The notes: generated by a model not told the origin, from the letters alone. 64,000 bases of DNA from Desulfocapsa sp. (GCA_030145625.1 JAQYVF010000015.1:1-64000), one strand, 5' to 3'; positions 28,373 through 37,606 are shown, numbered from the stretch's first letter. Numbers and translations are program-made.

Positions 28373-29374
28373 TTATGTCCCATCACCGACCGGGATCAGC
28401 AGGATCGTCGGTCCGTCGCCAAGGTAAGCATCGTCGGTCTGCTTGAGCATATTGGTCTTCATCAAGGCGTGCAGCGAGTCGACGTACTCCTGGCCACGTT
28501 CCGAGTATTTGGTCAGTGTTTTCGCCAACTCCCATCCGGCCACCTTGGTGCCGGCTCTGCGCAACTCGGCTCGTCGCGCCCGCAAGGTTTCGTAACTTCG
28601 ATGAGTGTTCAGATTGAGCATATAAGCAATGACCGACTGCAGCGGTGTTTCATAAGATGCGATCTTGTGGTTGCCGTGCTCGGAGCGTTGCTGCTGTGGT
28701 GTGATGCCCTCCTCGCCCCAGGTCCACATACCAAAAAGCGCGTTGCCCTCGACGGCGAATCGGGATGTCCCCCATCCACTTTCCTCGGCGGTCTGGGCGA
28801 GAACCAGCGATGGCGGCAGGGTGTCAACCCGTCGGATCAGCTCATCCTGCAGTTCGCGGTCGGTTAGGTCGACGTCGCCTGCTCCTTCGGCCACTTTATA
28901 CGCAACTGCGGTTTCACGCAGGAACGTCTGTTCTGGAGGATTGAGCGTTTTGCCCTTGCGCAGCGTCTCAATAATCGATTCCAACTGTTGTCGATCTGCC
29001 TCGATAAGCTCATTTGCATGCAGAATCAGTGGACCAAGAAGCCGAAAGAAAACCCGCTTCTTGGTCACCACGTCGAGCTCTTTAGAGGTCTTGTCGCGCC
29101 AGCGTTTTGGAATGTTGGTGATGTAAAGCCTGGGCACCTCGCGGATTCCTGCCTGCCAGGTCTCCGGGGTGTAGTTCAGACGGTTAATGAGTTGCTCCAA
29201 CTGTTCGCCGGATTCGAACTCGAAGCGCTCGACCGGCCGGTCGGCCTCGACCCCGGAAGGCCCGATGCTCTGGTTCTCAGAATCACAGCTTGTTAGAAAT
29301 GAGCTGAGGGTGATCATCATGATCACCACGGATGTCATCAGCAGCCGTGGTCGCCATTCGTTAATCGATTGCAT
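28373..29374 (-). CDS. Bax-like glucosaminidase-domain lipoprotein
   Basis: The 333-residue product has a lipoprotein-type signal (FLTSC). The central region VPRLYITNIPKRWRDKTSKE resembles the Bax family. The glucosaminidase core is LVLAQTAEESGWGTSRFAVE followed by GNALFGMWTW. The glutamates in QTAEESGWG fit the expected catalytic region. Such proteins are predicted to cleave N-acetylglucosamine linkages in peptidoglycan, and the biological role of Bax is poorly known. Translation starts at ATG after GAAGGAGAAG. Confidence 0.8.
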   Translation of the reverse strand: MQSINEWRPRLLMTSVVIMMITLSSFLTSCDSENQSIGPSGVEADRPVERFEFESGEQLEQLINRLNYTPETWQAGIREVPRLYITNIPKRWRDKTSKELDVVTKKRVFFRLLGPLILHANELIEADRQQLESIIETLRKGKTLNPPEQTFLRETAVAYKVAEGAGDVDLTDRELQDELIRRVDTLPPSLVLAQTAEESGWGTSRFAVEGNALFGMWTWGEEGITPQQQRSEHGNHKIASYETPLQSVIAYMLNLNTHRSYETLRARRAELRRAGTKVAGWELAKTLTKYSERGQEYVDSLHALMKTNMLKQTDDAYLGDGPTILLIPVGDGT

Positions 29375-29449
29375 ATTCTTCTCCTTCTACACCAGGCTTT
29401 CCAAGACAGTTTGACCACAGGTAAGACTCCCGGCCAGTCATTGTTCATC

Positions 29450-30235
29450 CTATTTTGAAAACCGCATCGTCCCTGAATCAAATTGAAGATCAATATAGAG
29501 GTCGCCATCTTTTAAAAAATATATCGATGCAGCAGAGAGGCCACGGACAAACTCATCCTCTAAAGAACCCTCCGGGCAGGCGGCCATGGTGGAGTGGGTG
29601 ATCTCTATGGAAATGCGATATTCCTCATCGGTTACGGAATATATTCCTCCTTTCTGATTGCAGTCGGCCTTCACAGTAAGAGTGCCGTCTTCCCGAAATT
29701 GGACGGTAAAATTATTAGAATCAGGGGGCACAACCTTTCGATCGTCATTATAAAGGGTTTGCATCCACTGCCAGATTGGGCCTGTAACCCCATCAATGCG
29801 TTCTTTTGAAAAACGGGCAAGAACTTCACTGTCATGGAGTTGCAACACATCATCTTTTAATCTCCAGGCACGGGTTTTTTCCAGAGCCATGAAGAACTCT
29901 GTCTCCAGATTCATTTGCAGATCAGGACAGGACATCCGCGTTGAACCGATGGGGCCGAATTTCAATGAAGTACCGTCCCGTTCGTAGCTGCCGAAAAAAT
30001 TGTTGCAACCGGCAAATCCTGTCACCTGTTTCCTGGCGGCATCAAATGACACGAAAGGCGTTTGTACGCCGCCTGGCGGTGAAACAGCACCACCGCTGAC
30101 CTCAGCCAACTGCCATTGAATACCTTCAATACTTTCAGCAGCCGTTGGGGGAACACCTGCCTCCGTCTCGTTGTATGAAGCCCAAAAGGCTGACAATACT
30201 ATCGCCCATGCAAATAAAAACACTTGGTTTTTCAT
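29450..30235 (-). CDS. META/HslJ-domain exported protein
   Basis: The protein has a signal peptide (MKNQVFLFAWAIVLSAF). A META domain follows (about residues 38-150), recognisable from IQWQLAEVSGG, VTGFAGCNNFFGSYERDG and GSTRMSCPDLQMNLETEFF. A second, related beta-rich half contains ADCNQKGGIYSV. META/HslJ proteins are periplasmic or outer-membrane and linked to heat-shock or drug tolerance, without known activity. I chose ATG 30235 over the ATG at 30244 because the GGGGA ribosome site would overlap the upstream codon. It lies in the same-strand run of exported proteins. Confidence 0.72.
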   Translation of the reverse strand: MKNQVFLFAWAIVLSAFWASYNETEAGVPPTAAESIEGIQWQLAEVSGGAVSPPGGVQTPFVSFDAARKQVTGFAGCNNFFGSYERDGTSLKFGPIGSTRMSCPDLQMNLETEFFMALEKTRAWRLKDDVLQLHDSEVLARFSKERIDGVTGPIWQWMQTLYNDDRKVVPPDSNNFTVQFREDGTLTVKADCNQKGGIYSVTDEEYRISIEITHSTMAACPEGSLEDEFVRGLSAASIYFLKDGDLYIDLQFDSGTMRFSK

Positions 30236-30437
30236 CGTATCCATTCCCCTTTACCAACCAGCCTATCATCAGAAGCCCGGTCTGATCGATCGCTGATACA
30301 GCACAGCAAGAGCCCAGGTGAGGATAATCTGGGTTGCTGCTTACTTGATGGTATCTATCCAGTTACATTAATGTTCTATGACTATTGCTTCTCGATTTTC
30401 TCCTCCATTTCAATCAACCCGCACGACGCCCGGCATG

Positions 30438-30557
30438 TTATAGCTGCCGTCGATCAGCGGCGTAAGTCGCCGCAGTCGAAGCGAGAAGGACACCGATGAG
30501 TAATGCAGTAGCGATTAAACTCGTTTTCGTTCGCCCGTTGGCATTTTTCTTGTTCAC
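30438..30557 (-). pseudogene. Signal-peptide stub of a lost exported protein
   Basis: A GTG start at 30557, with GGAGA five bases upstream, opens a 39-residue frame. It reads MNKKNANGRTKTSLIATALL and ends STAATYAADRRQL before TAA. This is a complete signal peptide with a good ribosome site but almost no mature protein, so it is likely the 5' end of a deleted gene. It is the third such stub in 6 kb (also 24361-24486 and 27114-27217). Confidence 0.5.
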
Positions 30558-30663
30558 AGCATCTCCTTTATGTCTATTGCAATACTTCCTGAGGTTCAGC
30601 TCATGGATCGCTTCAGCGGCGGCGGAATACCGCCCCCTGCAACACGTTGTTCGGCTTATCGAC

Positions 30664-31710
30664 CTATCTCGCTTCCACGGACTCAACCTCGGGGAAGGTC
30701 CAGGTTCCATCGAGAATCTCCTTTTGCGGCTGGTAAAGGCGCACGGTATAGTTCCAGCCCTCGGTAATGGGTAAATGGTTGACGCTTCCGGGGTCACCCC
30801 CGAAGTGGATGGTAAAGGAGCCGTCCTCGTTGGGAGTCCCGGTCAGACTGTTCACGCTGTAGGCATCCTGATCATTGGGATCGAAGTAGCCATCCTTGTT
30901 GTACAAGCTGACCGACCAGAACGCATCGACTGGGACATTGCCGAAGGTGAGTTGGTATGCACCGACCGGGAGATTGGGCTCCACGTTGAGGTAATACGCT
31001 TCTTCTTCCGGCAAGCCCCCCCAGCCCCATGCCGTAGCCAGCAGGTGGCGAATCTTGTCGACATCCTCTTTGCTCCCGAAGGTGGCACGGGCGTCTGCCA
31101 TGCCGCGGCCCAAGACAAGCAGGGCCCCGTAGGTGGTCTTGTAGCTTTCCTTGTCGTAGTCCGGGTGGGTGTAGGGCTTGGTGGATGCCGCTTCGATTTT
31201 AAGCTGGTCCTGCAAGACGTTCGCCTCCCGGATGTCCGTAGGATCTGAAGCGTCGACCAAGGTGCGCACGGAGAGATTCACATAGGGCGTCCCGAATTCC
31301 TTGACGGTCAACTTATGCTCGCCCGACTCATGGATGACCTTGTTGATGTAATGATCCTCGTTGACCACCATTATTGACATGTATCGGTCTCCCGTGTCAG
31401 GAACGGTGAGGGTGGCGCCTTTGCTGATGTCCACCACTGCCGCACTGTAGATCGTGTCCCGGTTCATGCGGATGACGGTCTGCTTGTCCAGCGGCGTCGG
31501 TCCGCGCAGATGAAAGAACCGATTGACCCCGCCGGCCATTTCCACGATCCGGTCGAACTGGGCGGCCGTTTCCGCCCTGACAAAGTTGGCGGCATTGACC
31601 ATCACGGGTTCGGCTCGGTCGCCTGCGTCTGAAGCCGAAGCGAAGGAAAGGACTGCAAGGCAAACACCGATCGAGGCGTATGTCATGAGGTGAGGTATCT
31701 TCATTTTCAT
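30664..31710 (-). CDS. Exported DUF1254/DUF1214 protein, paralogue 1
   Basis: The 348-residue protein has a signal peptide (to SDAGDRAE). A DUF1254 region follows (NFVRAETAAQFDRIVEMAGG, NRDTIYSAAVVDIS, DTGDRYMSIMVVNEDHYINK), then a C-terminal DUF1214 region (VDAFWSVSLYNKDGYF, DGSFTIHFGGDP, GWNYTVRLYQPQKEILDGTW). The NRDTxYS and GDRYxSxMVVN blocks are the usual family hallmarks. No reaction is known for the family. It starts at ATG after GGGAG. It is similar to the next gene upstream and to the gene at 36028, so this cluster holds three family members. Confidence 0.85.
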   Translation of the reverse strand: MKMKIPHLMTYASIGVCLAVLSFASASDAGDRAEPVMVNAANFVRAETAAQFDRIVEMAGGVNRFFHLRGPTPLDKQTVIRMNRDTIYSAAVVDISKGATLTVPDTGDRYMSIMVVNEDHYINKVIHESGEHKLTVKEFGTPYVNLSVRTLVDASDPTDIREANVLQDQLKIEAASTKPYTHPDYDKESYKTTYGALLVLGRGMADARATFGSKEDVDKIRHLLATAWGWGGLPEEEAYYLNVEPNLPVGAYQLTFGNVPVDAFWSVSLYNKDGYFDPNDQDAYSVNSLTGTPNEDGSFTIHFGGDPGSVNHLPITEGWNYTVRLYQPQKEILDGTWTFPEVESVEAR

Positions 31711-31762
31711 TGGTCATTCTCCCTGTTGTTCTCAGTAGCTATAATTGGTTGCAGGACTCGAT

Positions 31763-32803
31763 CTATTGCTTTGTCGGTACTGGAAATTTCCACGTACCCT
31801 CGAGAATCTCTTTTCGTGGTCGGTACATGCGGACAATGTAGTTCCAGCCGGGCGCTATAGGGAGGAAGTTGTCCTGCCCGGGGTCGCCACCGAAGTGGAT
31901 AGTGACACTTCCGTCCTCATTCTTCTTCGAGGTGACGCTGTTGTAGGAATAGGCGTCGTGTTCGTTGACTATGAACATTCCTTTGTCGTCGTAGACGGTC
32001 ACCGACCAGAAGCCGTCCACCGGTACGTCCTTGACGGTCAGGGTGTAGGGGGTCTTGCCATCATTCTTTTCCGGAACGCCACCGGTATAGGAAGAGTCCT
32101 GCGCCGGTAAGCCACCCCAACCGTAGGCGGCACCGAGCAGCCAATAGATCGGGTCGAGCTCTTCCTTTCGGCCAAAAGACTTCGTGCTGTCGGGCAAGGC
32201 GGCCGCTACGACATTGATCTTCTCTCGCATCGCCTCGACCTCCTCCTTCTTCCAGCCGGGATCCTCGAACTTGCCCTTGTCCGCCTGCTTGAGGGTGATG
32301 GCGTCCTGCAGCGCGTGGGCCGCCTTCACGTCTGCCTCGTCGTTGGGATCAAGAAAGGTCCGAACCAGAAGAAGCGCGTATCGCGTGCCTACGGTCTCTT
32401 CATCAAGGACGACGTCCTTCGGGCCGTATTCCGCCCAGATCGAGTGGTCCTGGTTGACGATCATCAACGACTGGTAGCGGTCCCCCGGGTCGGGCAGGCC
32501 GATGGTCAGCGGCGAGGTCACGTCGAATACCGACCAGGAATAGAGCGTGTCCCGGTTGGGACGGACCGTGTCCTTGTTGGTGACATCGTACGCTTCCCTT
32601 ACGTGGTTGAACTTCCCGAAAGCGTCCATATTCTCTACATAGGTCCGCATCTGGAGGTCGGTCTCCGCGCGAACGTAGTTCTGAATCGTCACTTTGGGAG
32701 ATTCGGCAGCCAACACGGAGAAGCAGGGGACGCTCGCCAATGCGACCATTAACGCCATGGCGAGCGAACCTCTTATTGTTCTCATGATAGACATCGTATA
32801 CAT
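31763..32803 (-). CDS. Exported DUF1254/DUF1214 protein, paralogue 2
   Basis: The protein has a signal peptide (MALMVALASVPCFSVLAAE), the DUF1254 blocks NYVRAETDLQMRTYVENM, RPNRDTLYSWSVFDV and DPGDRYQSLMIVNQDHS, and the DUF1214 blocks VDGFWSVTVYDDKGMF, DGSVTIHFGGDPGQ and GWNYIVRMYRPRKEILEGTW. The start at ATG 32803 is preferred because GAGG lies nine bases upstream. ATG codons at 32818 and 32812 are alternatives. It is probably co-transcribed with paralogue 1, with about 50 bases between them. Function unknown. Confidence 0.83.
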   Translation of the reverse strand: MYTMSIMRTIRGSLAMALMVALASVPCFSVLAAESPKVTIQNYVRAETDLQMRTYVENMDAFGKFNHVREAYDVTNKDTVRPNRDTLYSWSVFDVTSPLTIGLPDPGDRYQSLMIVNQDHSIWAEYGPKDVVLDEETVGTRYALLLVRTFLDPNDEADVKAAHALQDAITLKQADKGKFEDPGWKKEEVEAMREKINVVAAALPDSTKSFGRKEELDPIYWLLGAAYGWGGLPAQDSSYTGGVPEKNDGKTPYTLTVKDVPVDGFWSVTVYDDKGMFIVNEHDAYSYNSVTSKKNEDGSVTIHFGGDPGQDNFLPIAPGWNYIVRMYRPRKEILEGTWKFPVPTKQ

Positions 32804-32852
32804 TGTTCTCATCCTCATTTCTTGCTTTCTATTTCATTTACTCTGTGTTCCA

Positions 32853-33107
32853 CTAGTTGCCGCTACCCGCGGCCTCTATCTGGATGGCTTGGAAAAACTG
32901 GGTCACGCCCAAGGAACCGGTCGGCTGGCTGGGCGGGTATTCCTTAAACGTTGCGAGGAACTGTTTCGTGATTTCCTCGGCGGGGATCAGTGTCCGCAGC
33001 TTCTCGCCCCACCAGCGGGCATACCCTTCCGCTTCAACCGGGTAACCAGACTAGCCGTACGGAAGAATACCACCCCATACTGCTACGTTAGGCAGGACGT
33101 TTTCTAC
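32853..33107 (-). pseudogene. C-terminal remnant, possibly of a second arylsulfatase
   Basis: One minus-strand frame reads GVENVLPNVAVWGGILPYG, TAG, then YPVEAEGYARWWGEKLRT, FLATFKEYPPSQPTGSLG and TQFFQAIQIEAAGSGN before TAG at 32853-32855. The FKEYPPxQxxxS ending resembles C-termini of some arylsulfatases. The internal stop and lack of the N-terminal part mark it as a remnant. Family assignment is tentative. The rest of 32819-33197 shows no gene. Confidence 0.45.
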
Positions 33108-33197
33108 CCCTTCCTGTGACCGTGGAACGCAAGCGACCTTGCCTCAACATTCTACAGAACTGCTTGAGTCTGTCTGTTCTGCAAGATCCAATAGTGG

Positions 33198-33422
33198 TTA
33201 CTTCAGTTTTTTTATTGCTTCAAGGTAACTGTCACATGCTTTAACCTGAGCCTCGTCGCCGCCGGCCTTAATAACGCATTCCTTATATTCGTTTGTAAGC
33301 TGGATGCGGGCATCACCCTTTGTTTGCATTTCCTGTTTAGCGACTTTCTTTTTGGTTGATGAACCGCAAGCTGTCAGGCTGATTGAAAGCAGGATGATCA
33401 AAATTGTTGTTAAGGTGCGCAT
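33198..33422 (-). CDS. Small lipoprotein of unknown function
   Basis: The 74-residue product has a lipoprotein signal with lipobox LTAC (about Cys19). A basic patch (TKKKVAKQE) and a short helical domain with two cysteines (ECVIKAGGDEAQVKACDSYL) follow. It starts at ATG after AGAGGAGAC. The two cysteines could form a disulfide in the periplasm. I do not recognise the family. Confidence 0.7.
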   Translation of the reverse strand: MRTLTTILIILLSISLTACGSSTKKKVAKQEMQTKGDARIQLTNEYKECVIKAGGDEAQVKACDSYLEAIKKLK

Positions 33423-33583
33423 TGTTGTCTCCTCTATGTTTTTTTAAAAAATTCTGATACGTTCTCTTCATTGTGTTGTTATAAACAGATATTAAAACCG
33501 CCAGGAAAGTCCCAATACCGGTCCTTGCTTTGGGGAAACAACTGCCGGTCATATAAAATATCTTCAATGACTGTGAGGATGGA

Positions 33584-34081
33584 CTACTTAACCGTATATC
33601 CTTTACCCTCCAGGCAGACACTTCTGGCTTTATTGTAGCGCTCGAGTAGTGCCTGCTGATCTGCTTGTGCTTGCTGATTTGCCGATTCCTTTTGCTGGTT
33701 CTGTTGCCGTTGCCGGGCACCCCCGCCAACCGCTCCTGCTCCTGCTCCTATCGCAGCACCTTTACCAGCGTCTCCTGCTATCGCACCGATCCCTACCCCG
33801 AGCAGAGCACCACCGGCCGCTCCGCGAATTGCCCCCCCACGCTGGGTAGCTTGTTGCTGAGGTGCTTGCTGAGCCATTGTCGGATCATATCCTGCTTGAC
33901 CAACTGCCCACTGGTGACATTCGAATTCGTCTTTTTGCTGCTGTTCCGGAGTCTGATCCTGGGCAGGATAGATCATCAGCTCAGCATTTACCGAATCAGT
34001 GATGGAGGTCAAGAGGAGAAAAAAGAAGAAAAGTGCAGCAACCATCACAATCCCTTGTTTGTCATATAATCCTTTGTTCAT
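33584..34081 (-). CDS. Exported glycine-zipper protein
   Basis: From ATG 34081 (with GGAGAT upstream) the protein has 165 residues. It has a signal peptide (to DSVNAEL) and a motif region with DEFECHQWAVGQAGYDP. A glycine-zipper segment follows, GGAIRGAAGGALLGVGIGAI then GAAIGAGAGAVGG, and a Gln-rich helix. A final Cys-containing tail reads ARSVCLEGKGYTVK. The pair FECHxWAxxxxGxDP plus glycine zipper is a known exported-protein pattern (SlyB-like or YMGG-type), probably outer-membrane associated. A start 35 codons upstream is unlikely because it precedes the signal peptide. Confidence 0.75.
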   Translation of the reverse strand: MNKGLYDKQGIVMVAALFFFFLLLTSITDSVNAELMIYPAQDQTPEQQQKDEFECHQWAVGQAGYDPTMAQQAPQQQATQRGGAIRGAAGGALLGVGIGAIAGDAGKGAAIGAGAGAVGGGARQRQQNQQKESANQQAQADQQALLERYNKARSVCLEGKGYTVK

Positions 34082-34235
34082 TTTTGATCTCCATACGTGC
34101 GTGTTGAATAGTTTTGAGCCATTTTTTAGCTCTGGAGCTTCCAGACGTCTATGAGGAAAACAATGGTTAGGGTGGGTGATACTCATAGAACAATGTGCTA
34201 CGTACCATTTTTTCCGTTCCCTGTTGAATCAGTGT

Positions 34236-35078
34236 TTATTTGGGCAGAACAAAATTCGCCTGGAACCGGAAACGGAACCCTTCTGAACCAGAATCAGGTG
34301 ACTCTAGCCAATATCCTACCCCTGCCTGCAGGCTGACCGGGAGTTTGCCCCATCTGACCAGCTTGGCTACGGCGACGTTAATCGGTACAGACCAGTTTTC
34401 TGTTTCCCAATTATACGTGGTCTCGGACTGCACAGAATACGTCCAGGCGCTCGGTGTTGTGTATGCTGCAAAGGGCTGCATAAAGGTGTTGCTGATGTCC
34501 AGGCGCTCGCTGTCACCCGCATACGACCAGATATGATTGGCGAGCATGCCTGCGGTCCAGGGGCCTCGCATGGTCAGAGCAACAATGGTCGGGCCGGCAC
34601 CCCATTTCTCCCCGCCCAGCAACGTTTCGGTGGCCGTGGGGAAGAGCAGAACCGGGCCGGCACCCCAGATCAACCCACCGGCAGTCGGTTCTTTGGGCGA
34701 AAAAAACAGGCTCATGTTGAGGTCGCCCAGGCCGAAATCGGAACCAGAACCAGGGAAGATATCTTCCTGGTAGATCACCGGCAGGATCGTTCGGGTGATC
34801 AGGTTCCAGCTGTCATTGACATGAAACGGGACCACCGGCTGGATGTTGGTTTGCAGCTTCCAGCCGTCATCCTGTAAGCCGATATTGCTATCGTAGTTCA
34901 TCTGGATCGGGATCGTGATCAGGTCGGCAATCGGATTCGACAGTTCCTGGGCAAGATCGGCGGCATTGTCCTGCTTGGAAGCTGAAGTATCTTGGGCCTG
35001 AACTGGCCTGACCAAGGCAAGAAACGCTACAATTGTCATGATCGACAAAATATTGGCCGTGGTGCCCTTGTTCTTCAT
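34236..35078 (-). CDS. Outer-membrane beta-barrel protein (MetA-pathway-like channel)
   Basis: The 280-residue protein has a signal peptide ending near RPVQAQD. The mature part is beta-strand rich, with PIADLITIPIQMNYDSNIG, GLGDLNMSLFFSPKEPTAGG, WGAGPVLLFPTATE and a terminal strand RFRFQANFVLPK. This pattern fits neutral outer-membrane transport-like proteins annotated as transporters or phenol-degradation MetA-like. Start at ATG after AAGGAGCC. It is the second such channel in the cluster (also 27266-28267), with little obvious similarity between the two. Confidence 0.7.
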   Translation of the reverse strand: MKNKGTTANILSIMTIVAFLALVRPVQAQDTSASKQDNAADLAQELSNPIADLITIPIQMNYDSNIGLQDDGWKLQTNIQPVVPFHVNDSWNLITRTILPVIYQEDIFPGSGSDFGLGDLNMSLFFSPKEPTAGGLIWGAGPVLLFPTATETLLGGEKWGAGPTIVALTMRGPWTAGMLANHIWSYAGDSERLDISNTFMQPFAAYTTPSAWTYSVQSETTYNWETENWSVPINVAVAKLVRWGKLPVSLQAGVGYWLESPDSGSEGFRFRFQANFVLPK

Positions 35079-35382
35079 CGTTTGGCTCCTTTTTTTACAT
35101 TTAAAGGTATCATCTGAAATTCATGCGCATACTCCCTCTGCTGAAGAGAGAGATCACACTGAGTATCCTGCTTGTCGGTATTCGATGCCTAACCCTCAGG
35201 AAAAATGTTCTCGATGGTGCCATACGTCTTCTCCTGTGAAAAGAGTAACTTTGATGGCGATGTGATGATTACCGCAGTCTGTATCATTTGGCTTTCCCTC
35301 TCTATGTTATATATTGGTTTCATTACCCTTTTCTTTCTGCAACAAGAGACACTCGACAAGCAGATAGACTTCTTATAAAGAA
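35079..35382. other. Intergenic region without a recognisable gene
   Basis: About 300 bases between the outer-membrane channel and the SYLF gene. I see only short unsupported open frames and no repeat, RNA or strong terminator. Confidence 0.5.
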
Positions 35383-35976
35383 CTAATTGAGATTGTCATC
35401 CTTGTAGTACTTTGTTCCCTTGGCGGTCAGCTCCAATGCCAGGCCATCGTCCGTCAGCTGGTAGAGCCATACGCCGGGTTTGACGGATAAGGCACCGGCA
35501 AGGGCTCCACCCTCACCACTTGCCTGTGCCGCCGCCGTGGCCTGTGCGCCAAGCTCCCAACCTGAGGAAATAAAACTGTTCAGATCACTCTGGTTTTCAA
35601 ATACCCAAATCAGCCTGAATTTTTTTATTCCCATTCCCAGTCCGGCCTGCAACTCGATAAGCTTCATGAAGGTGGTTTGCCCGGTCTTGTTGTTCACGGC
35701 TAAACCTTTACCTGATCCGCCCCCGGCAAAAAGGATTTTTAGGCCGAGGTTACTGAATACAGCATAGCCCGCAGCTTTATTGATAGCTTCTTTTGCTAAG
35801 GGTTGGGTTGTGTAGAGACGCTCAAGCGTGTTGTTTGTCATTTTTTGGATGTCAGCTTTTTGCTGCTCGACCTGTTCTTTGGTTACCGCCCACAAGGGTG
35901 TCGAGAGTGTCATGAAACTAAATAACGTCAGAAGAGTGATAACGATTCCGGATATGAATAATTTGCATTGACGCAT
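35383..35976 (-). CDS. SYLF/YSC84-domain lipid-binding exported protein
   Basis: The 197-residue product has a signal peptide (ending TPLWAVT). A SYLF-type domain follows with AGYAVFSNLGLKILFAGGGSG, GQTTFMKLIELQAGLGMG and VKPGVWLYQLTDDGLALEL. SYLF domains bind phosphoinositide-type lipids in eukaryotes, and bacterial members are periplasmic with unclear roles. It starts at ATG after AAAGGAG. It fits the envelope theme of the surrounding genes. Confidence 0.8.
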   Translation of the reverse strand: MRQCKLFISGIVITLLTLFSFMTLSTPLWAVTKEQVEQQKADIQKMTNNTLERLYTTQPLAKEAINKAAGYAVFSNLGLKILFAGGGSGKGLAVNNKTGQTTFMKLIELQAGLGMGIKKFRLIWVFENQSDLNSFISSGWELGAQATAAAQASGEGGALAGALSVKPGVWLYQLTDDGLALELTAKGTKYYKDDNLN

Positions 35977-36027
35977 GGTGTTTCTCCTTTGTTCTCTGTT
36001 TTTTTATTGAGGGTTCATGCTGTACCC

Positions 36028-37419
36028 TTATTGCACAATCTCAGCCTTGGGCGGTGCCCATTTCTTCAGCCTTTCCAGGTCCGGTTCATACAGTCGTATG
36101 ATGATATCAAGGTCTTCATCGTTGCGATTGATGGGAAGCCAGTTTTCTTCTGGAATGCCTTCCGGCTTTACAGCAGCAACATGGATCTCGATACCGCCAT
36201 CGGCATCTATTTTCATGCCGGCGTTTTCACCTACACTGTATTTTTTGTAGTCATTGGGTATGAAAAAACCGTTCGCGGAATCATAGAGCGTTAAGGACCA
36301 GAACGCCTTAGCCGGGGGCATTGTATCTTTGGTCATGCGGATCACGTAATCGTGTTGCGCGTTCATCGGTTGGCCGTCAACAGTGGGAACCGGCGGATAC
36401 ATTGCTTCAGTTGCCGGTAAACCGATCGGCCCGATAACCGACTGCATAAGCAGCAGGGACTGCTGCATCTGCCCTTTGGGCTTGAACAGGTTCATGCCAT
36501 ACTTTGCTGTCTCTGCAGGGTCCATGGCGCGGGCAAACTTACTTTTCCGGACCTGTTCAACAATGGTCCTGAACTGTTGAGCGTCAATCTTTGCCACCTT
36601 GTCCCTGGCAAACGTCTTGCCTGGTTCGACCCCGAGTGGTTGCAATGCAGCAAGGAATGCCTGATCCAATTCATCCTTCGGGTCGAATGTCGTGTGGTCG
36701 ACGACGAACTGCATGACTTCCAGGAAATTGTTTCCATACACATCAACGTCAGTTTTACCGACATCAGGAAACTGCACGTCATTTATCGCTGTGGCCGGCT
36801 TACCCCGGAATTCGGACAAGGTCATGAGTTTGACGGCTTGCATCTGCTCCATAATTTTTTTATACCGTTCCTTGTCGTTCGCATGTGGCATAACGCGAAA
36901 TACTGCCGAAACAAAATCGCCGGTTATTTCGAAGGAACGATCAATGCCGGCAACCGGTTTTCCGTCATAATTTTCAGTTCGAACGGTATAGAACATGACT
37001 TTTTCCGGTTTTTTGAAATCACCCTTGGTCACAGACATCGGCACATTGACATAGTGATCATAGCCGGTCACCATGAGTGAGACATACTTTGAATCGAAGG
37101 CCGGGATTTCGAGGATCACCGGGTCCTTGCGCAGGTCCAGCAAACAGCTGATGTAGAGCGTGTCGTTGTTAGGCCGCGCGATCTCCCGCATTGTGTGGTC
37201 CTTGAGCGCGGTGTCGGCAGCAAGAGTGTTCCATCCTCCCTGCTTCAGGGCGAACTTGTTGTTCACGTTGTACATGGCCACGTACTGGTATGAGCGGCGG
37301 ACAACGTTCTCCACTTGTTCGTCGCTGAGTTTAATAGTTTCTGCTGCCAGGACTGTGAACCCAGCCATCATGGTGAGTAAAAAAATTCCAGCAACTATGA
37401 AATTACTGCGGTGATTCAT
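36028..37419 (-). CDS. Exported DUF1254/DUF1214 protein, paralogue 3 (long form)
   Basis: From ATG 37419, with AAAAGGAGAT upstream, the protein has 463 residues and a signal peptide (FLLTMMAGFTVLAAE). It carries the DUF1254 blocks RRSYQYVAMYNVNNKFALK, RPNNDTLYISCLLDLR and FDSKYVSLMVTGYDHYVN. The C-terminal DUF1214 blocks are KAFWSLTLYDSANGFF, and DGGIEIHVAAVKPEG ending NWLPINRNDEDLDIIIRLYE. It is longer than paralogues 1 and 2 because of a central helical insert. An upstream ATG (37617) would add 66 residues with no signal-peptide logic and overlap the next gene. No reaction is known for this family. Confidence 0.85.
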   Translation of the reverse strand: MNHRSNFIVAGIFLLTMMAGFTVLAAETIKLSDEQVENVVRRSYQYVAMYNVNNKFALKQGGWNTLAADTALKDHTMREIARPNNDTLYISCLLDLRKDPVILEIPAFDSKYVSLMVTGYDHYVNVPMSVTKGDFKKPEKVMFYTVRTENYDGKPVAGIDRSFEITGDFVSAVFRVMPHANDKERYKKIMEQMQAVKLMTLSEFRGKPATAINDVQFPDVGKTDVDVYGNNFLEVMQFVVDHTTFDPKDELDQAFLAALQPLGVEPGKTFARDKVAKIDAQQFRTIVEQVRKSKFARAMDPAETAKYGMNLFKPKGQMQQSLLLMQSVIGPIGLPATEAMYPPVPTVDGQPMNAQHDYVIRMTKDTMPPAKAFWSLTLYDSANGFFIPNDYKKYSVGENAGMKIDADGGIEIHVAAVKPEGIPEENWLPINRNDEDLDIIIRLYEPDLERLKKWAPPKAEIVQ

Positions 37420-37606
37420 CGTTAATCTCCTTTTAGTATGCTTTCTTCTGCTTGTTCCTTTCGCTGACCCAAACAGGAATTTTTTGTAATAAGATGTGCC
37501 GGAGGCAAAATGTCCGTTCTTTGTCGAATGCCAGAACGACTTGCCCATGTGGACAGCCATCGCGACAGCCCCGCGGTCCTTGCCGGAAATGACAAAATTT
37601 ATAGAG

